Source: Anaerohalosphaeraceae bacterium
GTDB taxonomy: Bacteria > Planctomycetota > Phycisphaerae > Sedimentisphaerales > Anaerohalosphaeraceae
Length of the DNA stretch: 51,021 nucleotides
NCBI GenBank assembly: GCA_037479115.1
Contig: JBBFLK010000023.1
Coordinates: forward strand, 1 to 51,021
Reading direction: 5' to 3'
Shown here: piece by piece, positions 1 through 7,954 of the stretch
Position numbering within the stretch: the stretch's first letter is position 1
How the letters are laid out: the number at the start of each line of letters is the position of its first letter
The notes under the pieces: generated by a model
The model's database searches: none
The model's input: the letters and a program-made list of their open reading frames with translations, nothing else
Told to the model about the DNA's origin: nothing
Position numbers and translations under genes: made by a program

Positions 1-73
1 TCTGTCATGCAGCGGATCCTCTTTGGGGGGATACGATGTTCCATGGCCATCCCAGAAATTTTGGAAATTTTTC

Positions 74-102
74 TTGACTCTGAAACGGCAATCTGGTTAA
101 AT
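74..102 (+). promoter_or_regulatory. Candidate sigma-70 promoter upstream of the PEP-CTERM cluster
   Basis: TTGACT and TTAAAT are separated by 17 nt. A second candidate, TTGACA-16-TGTAAG, lies at 193-220. Either would give a long 5' leader (about 270-380 nt) before the first PEP-CTERM gene. This is a pattern match only. Confidence 0.35.
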
Positions 103-487
103 ACACTTATCATCCAATCTGGGGAGGTCGAGGAAAGATAGCAGGATCATAAACAGTGCCGAACGAACGTGTATTTTGAGCCTGCACTTTTTTTGACAAG
201 TTTTTGTCTGCGGATGTAAGGACACATCTTACCGTTCGAAGCGGGGAGGGTAGGACGCTTTCTTAGAGGAAGAGGAAACACGAGCCGGAGAGATTCTGCG
301 CCCGTTTTGAACAGCGCAGCCTTTCCGCACAAAACGGTGTGGTGCTCGAATCCGTCGGCGTGCGGCGGGTTCGAGTAGAAATAGCGTGTGTGTGTGGTGC
401 AGTGTGCGTTTTGTGTGTGTTTCAGAAGTGTGTGTGCAGTTTTGTGTGTGCAGTCTATCGTGTAAACTCTTTCTGTAAGGGGAGACT
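103..487. other. Leader/intergenic region with a GT-rich tract
   Basis: No convincing gene is visible. From about 380 to 462 the plus strand is dominated by irregular runs of GTGTGTG broken by CAG and TTT, unlike the flanking coding DNA. The tract ends about 25 nt before the first PEP-CTERM start, so it would lie in the mRNA leader. I could not assign it a function. Confidence 0.5.
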
Positions 488-1072
488 ATGAAACCGATTC
501 AAAGGCAATGCCGGATCGTGCTTCTGGCGTTGCTGGTTTCACCCATCGCCCTGGCCGGAATGGCTGATGAGGGGGTCCTGGTTGATTCTCTCACCTCCAC
601 CTTCCTGCCGGGCTACGGCACCGGAATCGCCACCGTAGATTCCAAAGTCTATTGGGCGAATCCGGACAGTGTCTATGCCGGCAACTACATCTACACCTAT
701 CTGATTTCCGGATCGCAGGTCAACCTGAGCTTCTTCTCGGTGGAGCTGTATCCGGATGTGCTCATTTCGAGCTGGGGTGTGGAAACGCCGGGCAAACAGC
801 CGGCCGTCTGGTCGCCGGTCAACAATCCATATGAAAGTATGGAAGCCCTGTTTGTCAGTCCGATTCTGCCGGGTGAAACCTCCGCAACGCTCTGGTTCAT
901 CAGCCCCTACGGCCCCATCAAAGCAGACGGTGCTTTGGCCGGGATTACGCGCGGGAGCTACAACTTCCTCGTCGGGCAGGTTCTCTCGCCTGTTATCCCG
1001 GAACCGGCAACCGTGCTGCTTTTGACTGTCGGAGGCCTGCTGAGCCGTTTTTCTCGAAAGAGAAAAAGCTGA
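488..1072 (+). CDS. PEP-CTERM sorting domain protein
   Basis: A secreted 194-residue protein of unknown function. It has an N-terminal signal peptide (basic MKPIQRQCR, then a hydrophobic run ending ALA around residue 24). At the C-terminus is a PEP-CTERM tail: PEP near residue 171, a hydrophobic helix, and a final basic cluster RKRKS. In the PEP-CTERM/exosortase system this tail directs membrane-associated processing and surface sorting. The middle is rich in Tyr, Ser and Gly and matches no domain I recognise. An AAGGGGAG ribosome-binding site supports the start. It is the first of three consecutive PEP-CTERM genes just upstream of a type II secretion operon. No exosortase gene is in the window. 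Confidence 0.85.
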   Translation: MKPIQRQCRIVLLALLVSPIALAGMADEGVLVDSLTSTFLPGYGTGIATVDSKVYWANPDSVYAGNYIYTYLISGSQVNLSFFSVELYPDVLISSWGVETPGKQPAVWSPVNNPYESMEALFVSPILPGETSATLWFISPYGPIKADGALAGITRGSYNFLVGQVLSPVIPEPATVLLLTVGGLLSRFSRKRKS

Positions 1073-1130
1073 ATGAGAATGACTGCCTTGAGAAAGCAAC
1101 GTCAACTTTAACCGTGAGGAGGTCATAGAT

Positions 1131-1784
1131 ATGACCCGAATCCAAAAGACTTGTTTGTGGCTCTTTCTGATAGGGATGCTTGCAGCCAGCCCGGCGGCGC
1201 AGGCAGCCCTCACCTACCTGCCGGAAAGCTCCTATTACTCCGGGAAAACGTACTACAACGTCAATCTCGGAAACGGTCAGGTCCTCAGCGGACGCATTGA
1301 ATTCGCCGTGTACGACACCTCCGTTTATCCGGGCGAATTCACCGGAACCGCCCCCGGAACCGGACGCTACATCTACGCGTACCAAATCTTCCACAACTCC
1401 GGAGGTTCCAATGCCGCTCTGACCGCGTTTGTGATTAAGCAGATTGGCGACGGGGCTATCCCCGCCGACAATCCAAACAGTTATATCGGCACGGACAGTT
1501 CCGTTTCCGGTGTGAATGCCACCTCGGCCTTCTTCAATGTCAGCCGGACCGAAGGAAACTGGCTCTTTGAAGGACCGAACATTCTGGCCGGACAGAACTC
1601 CGTATTCCTCCTGGTTCGCAGCAACAGCCCGATTAAGGTCGGAACCTATGACCTCTTCCCGCCCAAAGACGGGGAAATTCCTGTCCCGGGTGAAGAAGAC
1701 AACGGCAATCCGATCCCTGAACCGGCTACGCTGCTGCTCCTCGGAATTGGACTAGCCGGATCCGTAATCCGAAAAGCCCGTTAA
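1131..1784 (+). CDS. PEP-CTERM sorting domain protein
   Basis: A secreted 217-residue protein with signal peptide (residues 1-25, ending AQA) and a C-terminal PEP-CTERM tail (IPEPATLLLLGIGLAG, then a basic RKAR end). It resembles its upstream neighbour in layout and composition, with a beta-rich middle full of Tyr, Ser, Thr and Gly, which suggests duplication and divergence. A short acidic/proline stretch before the tail (PVPGEEDNGNPIPEP) is shared in style with the third gene of the cluster. A GAGGAGG-like ribosome-binding site precedes the start. The substrate or binding role is unknown. Confidence 0.85.
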   Translation: MTRIQKTCLWLFLIGMLAASPAAQAALTYLPESSYYSGKTYYNVNLGNGQVLSGRIEFAVYDTSVYPGEFTGTAPGTGRYIYAYQIFHNSGGSNAALTAFVIKQIGDGAIPADNPNSYIGTDSSVSGVNATSAFFNVSRTEGNWLFEGPNILAGQNSVFLLVRSNSPIKVGTYDLFPPKDGEIPVPGEEDNGNPIPEPATLLLLGIGLAGSVIRKAR

Positions 1785-1838
1785 TCCCGACAAATGCCAA
1801 CGAATGTTCCAAACTTACAATCGGCTGGGGAGACCCAA

Positions 1839-2465
1839 ATGTCCGAAACAACCAAGACAACATTCAATCGAGGGATAAAGGGACTGATTGCAGCGGCCCT
1901 GCTGCTGACAACAGCGGCCGGGTTCGCCTCCACGGATGAGAACGGCTATGCCGTGCTGATCGAACAAACTCCGGTTCATGCAGGAACGATTAACCCCGGT
2001 TTGGGCATTCACAAAATGGCTGTCGGCGCTACAGTCACGCTGACTGCCATGCCCAAACCGGGCTTTCGTTTCCTGTACTGGCTCGGCGACGTAAGCGACC
2101 CGGCCAGTATGGTCACGCAGATGCGGGTGGATGCACCGAAAATTGTCATCGCCGTTTATGAACGAGAGGACTTCGAAATCCCGCTCGAACGAAGCGGACT
2201 GCAGAAAGGCGCTCCCCTCGGCGGGGCGATTCGTTCTGCTGAATCCTTCGGAAACGGCGTTTCTATGATGGCCCACTATCCGGAAATCAGCTACGCCTCC
2301 TTCACGTGGCCCAACCTGCCGGATGAAAACAATGACCCATTCCCCGTGCCGGGTGAATCCAGCGATTTCCCGGTACCGGGCGATAATCCGATTCCAGAAC
2401 CAACAACAGTGTGTCTGTTAGCTGCCGGGACTGTTCTGCTTCGATTCAAACGCGTATCAGGATAG
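1839..2465 (+). CDS. PEP-CTERM protein with a bacterial-repeat (InlB-like) segment
   Basis: A 208-residue secreted protein. The in-frame ATG at 1794 gives 15 more residues, but the ATG at 1839 has GGGGAG about 6 nt upstream and starts a better signal peptide (basic start, hydrophobic run through LLLTTAAGFA). Residues about 45-105 carry the pattern VTLTAMPKPGFRFLYWLGDV followed by a beta-rich end. This is typical of the small 'bacterial repeat' fold often found in cell-surface proteins. The C-terminus has a PEP-CTERM tail (IPEPTTVCLLAAGTVLL, then basic residues) preceded by two PVPG motifs. It is the last gene of the trio, with a terminator about 105 nt downstream. Confidence 0.8.
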   Translation: MSETTKTTFNRGIKGLIAAALLLTTAAGFASTDENGYAVLIEQTPVHAGTINPGLGIHKMAVGATVTLTAMPKPGFRFLYWLGDVSDPASMVTQMRVDAPKIVIAVYEREDFEIPLERSGLQKGAPLGGAIRSAESFGNGVSMMAHYPEISYASFTWPNLPDENNDPFPVPGESSDFPVPGDNPIPEPTTVCLLAAGTVLLRFKRVSG

Positions 2466-2789
2466 ACCTGCAGGCGAGGAAGCAACCAACGAACTTATGA
2501 TACGTTCTACACTGGAGCGTTAGGAAAAGACACACGTTCGTTGGCACTGGAGGAGGTGTTGTGAATATGGCCGAGTGTCCCCGGACACTCGGCTATATTC
2601 GTTTTCTAAATCCCCTTTTCCTAAAGATTTAAAAAAATCACTTCAAAAACCGCTTAAAAATTTCAGTTTTCGAAACAAACCCAGATTTTCATACGTCTAT
2701 CTTTCCGGGACAGGGCTTCCGCCAAACCTTGTCTATTCTGTACGATGTAAAAAACGCACAAATTTTAGACAGATAAACAGGGAATAGAC
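2466..2789. other. Intergenic region between the PEP-CTERM cluster and the T2SS operon
   Basis: About 320 nt without a gene. It holds an inverted pair CCAACGAAC (near 2486) and GTTCGTTGG (near 2536), then the terminator hairpin at 2570-2593. An AT-rich stretch that probably contains the T2SS promoter follows; I could not pick a confident promoter. Confidence 0.5.
2570..2605 (+). terminator. Rho-independent terminator after the PEP-CTERM genes
   Basis: A perfect 11-bp inverted repeat (GCCGAGTGTCC ... GGACACTCGGC) at 2570-2593 is followed by TATATTCGTTTTC. It closes the PEP-CTERM transcript before the secretion operon. Confidence 0.7.
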
Positions 2790-4532
2790 GTGAAATTAAA
2801 AATCGGACAACTTCTTTGTCAGCAGGGACTTATAAATGATGCACAACTGGCCTCCGCCCTCGAGTCCCAAAAGCATACTCGTAAAAAACTCGGCCAGATT
2901 CTCCTGGATTCCGGGGTCATCACGAGCCGACAGCTGATCGAGTGCCTCGTGGCACAAACAGGAATCCCCAGAAAAAACCTTGAAGATATCGCGATAGAAC
3001 CGGACGTTCTCAAGAAAGTACCTCCGGAATTAGTGACTCAATACAACGTTTTGCCCCTCGAACAAAGTAACGGTCGGCTGACGGTAGCCATGGCTGATCC
3101 GTTTAACAGCGAGGCCCTCCAGAACCTTCGGCTGGTAACCGGCTGCAGCATCAGCCGCTGCTACAGCACCCCGATGGAGCTGGAAAAGGCCATCCTGAAA
3201 TATTACGGCAGCAACGTCGCCCGGATGCTCAAAGACCTGGCTCCGGCAGACAAGGGCTCGCCTGCCGACATTGAAACCAACGGCGAACTGACCCCCGCCA
3301 AGCTCCATGAACTGGCCCGGGAGCCCTCCCTGGTTAACCTGGTCAACCTGATTATCCTCGAAGCCATCGAAGCACGGGCCAGCGATATTCATATTGAGCC
3401 GTTCGAGAACTGCGTGAAAATCAAATACCGCATCGACGGAATGCTCATCGAAAAATCCGCCTCTCCGAAACGGCTTCAGGCCGCTATTCTTTCCCGCATC
3501 AAAATCATGGCCAATATGAATATCGCTGAGCGGTTCATCCCGCAGGATGGACATATTGAGTTTCCGACCGCCCGCGGCAAAATCGACATCCGTGTTTCCA
3601 CCGTCCCCAGCATCTTCGGCGAATCCGTGGTTATGCGTCTGCTGGACCGCAGCACTGCCTTGATCGCGCTGGAAGACCTCGGGATGGACAAAGAAACCCT
3701 CAAGGGGTTCACCCACTGCCTGACGAAGGCCCACGGCATCGTTCTGGTTACCGGTCCGACCGGCAGCGGAAAAACCACGACGCTCTATGCCGCCCTGAAC
3801 AAAATTTATGACCCGAGTCTGAAAATCATCACCATCGAGGACCCGGTGGAATATCAGCTGGAAGGAATTATTCAGATGCCGGTCAACCCCCGCCGCGGCC
3901 TGACCTTCAGCCGGGGGCTCCGCCATATCCTTCGCCAGGACCCGAACATCATCATGGTCGGCGAAATCCGCGACCGCGAAACCGCCGACATTGCGATTCG
4001 GGCCGCCCTCACCGGCCACCTGGTCTTCTCGACCCTTCATACCAACGATGCCGCCGGAGCCGTCACCCGTCTGATTGATATGGGCGTGGAGCCCTTCCTG
4101 CTGGCCAGCTCACTCGAAGGTGTCCTGGCGCAGCGGCTCGTCCGCAAAATCTGCCCCTTCTGCAAAGAACGCTACACGCCGGACCCGCATCTGCTGGAAA
4201 CGCTGACAAACTCCATCTCCATCGGGCCCAACGATATTCTCTATCACGGACGCGGCTGTGAAGAATGCAATCAAACCGGAATGAAGGGGCGAATCGGCAT
4301 CTTCGAACTGCTCCGCATTACGGAACCTTTGCGGAAACTGATTGCACAAAAACCGACCACCGACCAAATCCTGCAGGCCGCCCCTGAAGACCATACGTCC
4401 ATGCGGCATGACGGCATCCAGAAAATTCTCAAAGGCCTTACGACGCCCGAAGAAGTCCTCCGCGTCACCCAGGGAACGGAAGACGAGGACCGAACCGAAA
4501 TCACACCGGCGGCCCCCGTCGAAACGTCATAA
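2790..4532 (+). CDS. gspE: Type II secretion ATPase GspE (MshEN-type N-terminus)
   Basis: Cytoplasmic hexameric ATPase that drives pseudopilus assembly. It has 580 residues and a GTG start with AGGGA upstream. Residues 1-150 form an MshEN-type N-terminal domain (starting KIGQLLCQQGLI). The ATPase core has Walker A GPTGSGKT at 322-329, an Asp box and the GEIRDRETA Walker B region near 391. A four-Cys zinc site is present: CPFC near 455 and CEEC near 490. It is first in the operon, 15 nt before gspF. PilB/MshE of type IV pili share this architecture, but the following secretin, GspG and GspK genes indicate a type II-like system. A second ATPase of the family ends the operon. Confidence 0.93.
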   Translation: MKLKIGQLLCQQGLINDAQLASALESQKHTRKKLGQILLDSGVITSRQLIECLVAQTGIPRKNLEDIAIEPDVLKKVPPELVTQYNVLPLEQSNGRLTVAMADPFNSEALQNLRLVTGCSISRCYSTPMELEKAILKYYGSNVARMLKDLAPADKGSPADIETNGELTPAKLHELAREPSLVNLVNLIILEAIEARASDIHIEPFENCVKIKYRIDGMLIEKSASPKRLQAAILSRIKIMANMNIAERFIPQDGHIEFPTARGKIDIRVSTVPSIFGESVVMRLLDRSTALIALEDLGMDKETLKGFTHCLTKAHGIVLVTGPTGSGKTTTLYAALNKIYDPSLKIITIEDPVEYQLEGIIQMPVNPRRGLTFSRGLRHILRQDPNIIMVGEIRDRETADIAIRAALTGHLVFSTLHTNDAAGAVTRLIDMGVEPFLLASSLEGVLAQRLVRKICPFCKERYTPDPHLLETLTNSISIGPNDILYHGRGCEECNQTGMKGRIGIFELLRITEPLRKLIAQKPTTDQILQAAPEDHTSMRHDGIQKILKGLTTPEEVLRVTQGTEDEDRTEITPAAPVETS

Positions 4533-4547
4533 ACAGGGATGGATTTT

Positions 4548-5786
4548 ATGATTCGGTTTTCGTACAAGGCAGTATCCAGAGACGGCAAACCCGCCGCCGG
4601 CATCATCGAAGCGGTGGACCGAAAAAGCGCCGTGTCGCTGCTGGCCCAGCGGGGGCAATTCGCCCTCGAAATTCAGGAGGCCGCCCCCGGCGCTGTCTCC
4701 CCGACAGCCCCCCTTGAGGAAACGTCTTCCCTTTTTGTCTCGAACCGAATCAGCAGCCGGGACATCCTGCTGATTACCGAACAAATCACCACAGCGCTGC
4801 GGGCCGGCCTGCCGATTCTTCAGGCCCTCGAAATCGTCGCCCAGCAGCAAAACAAACTGCCCATCCGGCGGATTCTCGAACAGCTCGCTCAGGCCGTCCG
4901 CTCCGGACGCTCCTTGTCCGAAGCCATGGCCGAATACCCCGCCGTCTTCCCCTCGCTGTACCGTTCCATGGTCCAGGTGGGCGAAACGGGCGGCATCCTC
5001 GAAGAAACCATGCAGCAGCTGGTCCGGCTGCTCTCCCGCGAACACAAGGTCCAGTCCAGCTTCAAAAACGCTTCGGCCTATCCGATTTTCGTTCTGACGG
5101 TCGGGCTGATTTCCATTATCGTAATTCTGGTCTGGATTCTGCCCCAGCTGATTGAAGCGCTCGGCACGGAACCGTCTGCCCTGCCGCTTCCGACGCGAAT
5201 GCTGATGGGGACCAGTCATTTTCTGCTGTACTACGGCTGGCTGCTGGGGGCCGTGCTGGCGGCCGCTGTGTATTTCTTTCTCCGCTGGAAACGCACAGAT
5301 GACGGCCTGCTCCAATGGGATGCCTTCAAACTTCAGGTTCCGCTGCTGGGACCGGTCCTCCGAACTCTTTCCGTCGGCCGATTCGCCCGGACCCTCGGCT
5401 CCCTGACCAAATGCGGCATCCCCATCCTGGAGGCCCTTCGCGTCGTCCGTGACACCCTCGGCAACGAAGTCCTTGCGCGGCAAATCGACCATGTCTGCGA
5501 GGAAGTGAAAGCCGGCAGCGACCTGGCCCGTCCGCTGGGCCAGTCCGGCCTGTTCGACCCCCTGCTGGTTCAAATCGTCTCCATCGGCGAACAAACCGGC
5601 AAACTCGACGAGATGCTCCTGCAGGCCGCCGATACCTTCGACGAACAGGCCGATTCCACCCTGCAGCGGTATATGTCTCTCGTGCCGGCTCTGCTGATTC
5701 TGATGCTGGCCGCCGTTATCTTTTTCCTGATCGCCGCCACCCTGCTGCCCGTCATTGGAATGGATTTAAGCGTCTTCAGCCGTTAG
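4548..5786 (+). CDS. gspF: Type II secretion inner-membrane platform protein GspF
   Basis: Polytopic inner-membrane protein that contacts the ATPase and pseudopilins. Of two nearby ATGs, 4548 is chosen because AGGGA ends 8 nt upstream; the ATG at 4539 overlaps that site. The protein (412 residues) opens FSYKAVSRDGKPAAG, as is typical of GspF/PilC. It contains the two repeated T2SSF domains, each with a GxxLxEA-type segment (SGRSLSEAMAEYP and AGSDLARPLGQSG). There are three membrane segments, two in the middle and one at the C-terminus. Gene order between gspE and gspG is canonical. Confidence 0.93.
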   Translation: MIRFSYKAVSRDGKPAAGIIEAVDRKSAVSLLAQRGQFALEIQEAAPGAVSPTAPLEETSSLFVSNRISSRDILLITEQITTALRAGLPILQALEIVAQQQNKLPIRRILEQLAQAVRSGRSLSEAMAEYPAVFPSLYRSMVQVGETGGILEETMQQLVRLLSREHKVQSSFKNASAYPIFVLTVGLISIIVILVWILPQLIEALGTEPSALPLPTRMLMGTSHFLLYYGWLLGAVLAAAVYFFLRWKRTDDGLLQWDAFKLQVPLLGPVLRTLSVGRFARTLGSLTKCGIPILEALRVVRDTLGNEVLARQIDHVCEEVKAGSDLARPLGQSGLFDPLLVQIVSIGEQTGKLDEMLLQAADTFDEQADSTLQRYMSLVPALLILMLAAVIFFLIAATLLPVIGMDLSVFSR

Positions 5787-5823
5787 AGACAAGCAGAGAG
5801 TAAAAAGAAAGGAAACAGGTTAT

Positions 5824-6243
5824 ATGAAACGAAAACGAAAAGCATTCACCATCATCGAGCTGCTGGCCGTAGCGATGATTATCGCCCTGCTGGCGGTCTT
5901 TGTCGTCCCGCGGGCCTTTCGGGGACTGGGCAAAGCCAAACAGGATATCGCCCGCGGCAAAATGGCCATCATCGAACAGGCCATCGCCCAGTTTCAATAT
6001 GACTGCGGACGTCTGCCCACCGGCAGCGAAGGCCTGGAAGCCCTGCTGCGGGCCCCTCGAGACGTGGAAGACAAATGGGCAGGACCCTATCTGAAACAGT
6101 CCGAAATTCTCGACCCGTGGGGGCGCCCCTATCTTTATATCGAACCGGGCACAATCAATGTCGGCAGCTATGACCTTATCTCCCTCGGCGCCGACGGCCT
6201 CGAGGGCGGTGAAGGCGAAAATGCAGACATTATCAATGACTAA
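5824..6243 (+). CDS. gspG: Major pseudopilin GspG
   Basis: Main subunit of the periplasmic pseudopilus. The 139-residue product has a short basic leader (MKRKRKA), then the prepilin peptidase site and helix FTIIELLAVAMIIALLAVF. Phe follows the leader, with Glu at +5. The leader ends in Ala rather than the usual Gly. The C-terminus has the calcium-binding GspG signature: DPWGRPYLYIEPG, then YDLISLGADG and GGEGENADI. This signature separates it from type IV pilins. No prepilin peptidase gene lies in the window. Confidence 0.93.
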   Translation: MKRKRKAFTIIELLAVAMIIALLAVFVVPRAFRGLGKAKQDIARGKMAIIEQAIAQFQYDCGRLPTGSEGLEALLRAPRDVEDKWAGPYLKQSEILDPWGRPYLYIEPGTINVGSYDLISLGADGLEGGEGENADIIND

Positions 6244-6246
6244 GCC

Positions 6247-6789
6247 ATGAAATTTTCGCTCAAACAGAATGGTTTTACGCTGATTGAACTGCTGGCCGTG
6301 ACGACGGTCATTGCCGCCGCAGCCCTGGCCGGCACCGCCCTGATGATGCGCAATCAGTCCAAAACCAAGCTGCTTCAGGCTGCTCAGCAGATTGCCTTAA
6401 CCGCCAAGGCCGCCCGCATCCAGGCCGTCCAGTCCGGACAGCCCTATCGGCTCATGTTCGACCGCGAAAACAGAAAAATCTTCGTACTGCCCTCTGGGCC
6501 GCAGAACCTTCCGTCGGAAACAGCCCCGCTCAAAGCCGTTCAGCTGCCCAGCTCTGTTTCGTTTGAACAAATTCTGATTCTCAGCGATGTGCCGACAGAT
6601 GCCCTCGAAATTGAATTTCAGCCGAACGGTTCCGCCAAAACCGCCGTCATCCAGTTGTCTGATGGGAAAAAACAGGTCGCCGTCGCAGTTCATCAAGTCA
6701 CAGGCCGTGTCAAGATCCTGCACGGTGAACAGACAACCCTCCTGCTTGACCGTATTGATTTGGACCAGGAGCAACGAGCCATCCAATGA
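6247..6789 (+). CDS. gspH: Minor pseudopilin, GspH-like
   Basis: Pseudopilin of 180 residues with prepilin motif NGFTLIELLAVTTVI (cleavage after Gly, Glu at +5) and a GspH/FimT-like body. It starts 4 nt after gspG stops and overlaps the next gene by 4 nt, so translation is probably coupled. Position between gspG and gspI supports GspH. The body has diverged enough that the assignment rests on the leader and synteny. Confidence 0.8.
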   Translation: MKFSLKQNGFTLIELLAVTTVIAAAALAGTALMMRNQSKTKLLQAAQQIALTAKAARIQAVQSGQPYRLMFDRENRKIFVLPSGPQNLPSETAPLKAVQLPSSVSFEQILILSDVPTDALEIEFQPNGSAKTAVIQLSDGKKQVAVAVHQVTGRVKILHGEQTTLLLDRIDLDQEQRAIQ

Positions 6790-7232
6790 AACCCCGAAGC
6801 AGCCCATTTCGTTGCGGATTTAATCTGCTGGAGACAATTCTGGCCTCCTCGCTGCTGGCCGGCGCTGTGATGACTCTGGGCGCCCTGAGCAGCCGAAGCA
6901 TTCAGACCGTCCGGCTTGACCAGGAAACCGAACGCGCCTGGGAGCTGGCTGACATGCAGCTCAAACTTATCGACGCCTACGGAGTATCCGCCTTTCAGAA
7001 ACTCGGGCAATTTTCGGGGCAGTTTGCTCAGAATGAATCCTATTCCTGGCAGGCCGAAATCAAAGAACTTACGATTCCATCTTTGTATTCCGTCGAAATT
7101 GTTGTATCGTGGAAGTCCGGCTCCAAAGTTCATTCCATTCGCTGCCAGACCCGCTTCTGTGAGCCGCCTGACATCCAGGAATCCACCCAAACAACCGAAT
7201 CGCAAACACCCCAGAGCCAAATGTCCTTATGA
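6786..7232 (+). CDS. gspI: Minor pseudopilin, GspI-like
   Basis: A 148-residue pseudopilin. The leader MKPRSSPFRCG precedes FNLLETILASSLLAGAV, a prepilin helix with Glu at +5. Start and stop codons overlap those of both neighbours by 4 nt (ATGA). The short length and the position between gspH and gspJ fit GspI, a core component of the pseudopilus tip. The C-terminal 20 residues are Gln/Thr/Ser rich. Confidence 0.75.
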   Translation: MKPRSSPFRCGFNLLETILASSLLAGAVMTLGALSSRSIQTVRLDQETERAWELADMQLKLIDAYGVSAFQKLGQFSGQFAQNESYSWQAEIKELTIPSLYSVEIVVSWKSGSKVHSIRCQTRFCEPPDIQESTQTTESQTPQSQMSL

Positions 7233-7954
7233 AAACACGCGGCTTTACATTACTGGAAGTGCTTTTGGCCGCCGTTTTGACGGCCTTTGTTGCCCTGGTT
7301 GCCGTGGCGGGCCTTCGCTCCGTCAGTATGACGCGGACCACGATCGACCAGGCCTCCGAAGCCGCCGATGCGCTTCGCTACGCCGCGGAAATCCTCGAAC
7401 GAGACCTGGCCTCCGTCGTTCGCGACTCCGTCATCTTTGAGGCCATTGCCGCCGACCCGGCCATCGGAATGCCCCCTTCGCTTCGGATGCGGGTCTATCA
7501 AACCGACCCCGCCCGTCCGAATGCCCCGGAATCCGACCTGTACGAAGTCGAATATTCTCTGCTCCAGTCTGAAGACAAAACCCTGTTCGTCCGTCGGATT
7601 TGCCCTCTGGTAGGCGTCGAAGTTGACCGCGAGGAAACCTCCGGCGGCGTTCTGACCGTCCTGAGTGAATCCATCGTGGATTTTCAGGCCCAGTATTTTG
7701 ACGGCAGCCAATGGCTGGATTACTGGCTGACCGAAACGGAACTGCCTCAGCTGGTTTTAATCAATCTGCTGGCCGCCGACACCTCCCAGCTGCAAAACAG
7801 CAGCCAGCCCTCTTCCGGCAAGCCGCCGAAGGTGCTCCAAAGAACAATTTGGATGTTTTTCCCGGGACAGCCTCGCATCGGACAAAATACCTCGACAACA
7901 ACCGCAGAAACAGGAACCGCCGTTTCAGGAGAGATACAAACCGGTGCCCAGTAA
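7229..7954 (+). CDS. gspJ: Minor pseudopilin, GspJ-like
   Basis: A 241-residue pseudopilin. The prepilin motif is RGFTLLEVLLAAVLTAFVALVA. The helix continues into a GspJ-type segment (RYAAEILERDLASVVRD). A long beta-rich body follows, consistent with the usual size of GspJ. It overlaps gspI by 4 nt and gspK by 11 nt. The C-terminal 30 residues are Thr/Gly rich and probably disordered. Confidence 0.8.
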   Translation: MKTRGFTLLEVLLAAVLTAFVALVAVAGLRSVSMTRTTIDQASEAADALRYAAEILERDLASVVRDSVIFEAIAADPAIGMPPSLRMRVYQTDPARPNAPESDLYEVEYSLLQSEDKTLFVRRICPLVGVEVDREETSGGVLTVLSESIVDFQAQYFDGSQWLDYWLTETELPQLVLINLLAADTSQLQNSSQPSSGKPPKVLQRTIWMFFPGQPRIGQNTSTTTAETGTAVSGEIQTGAQ

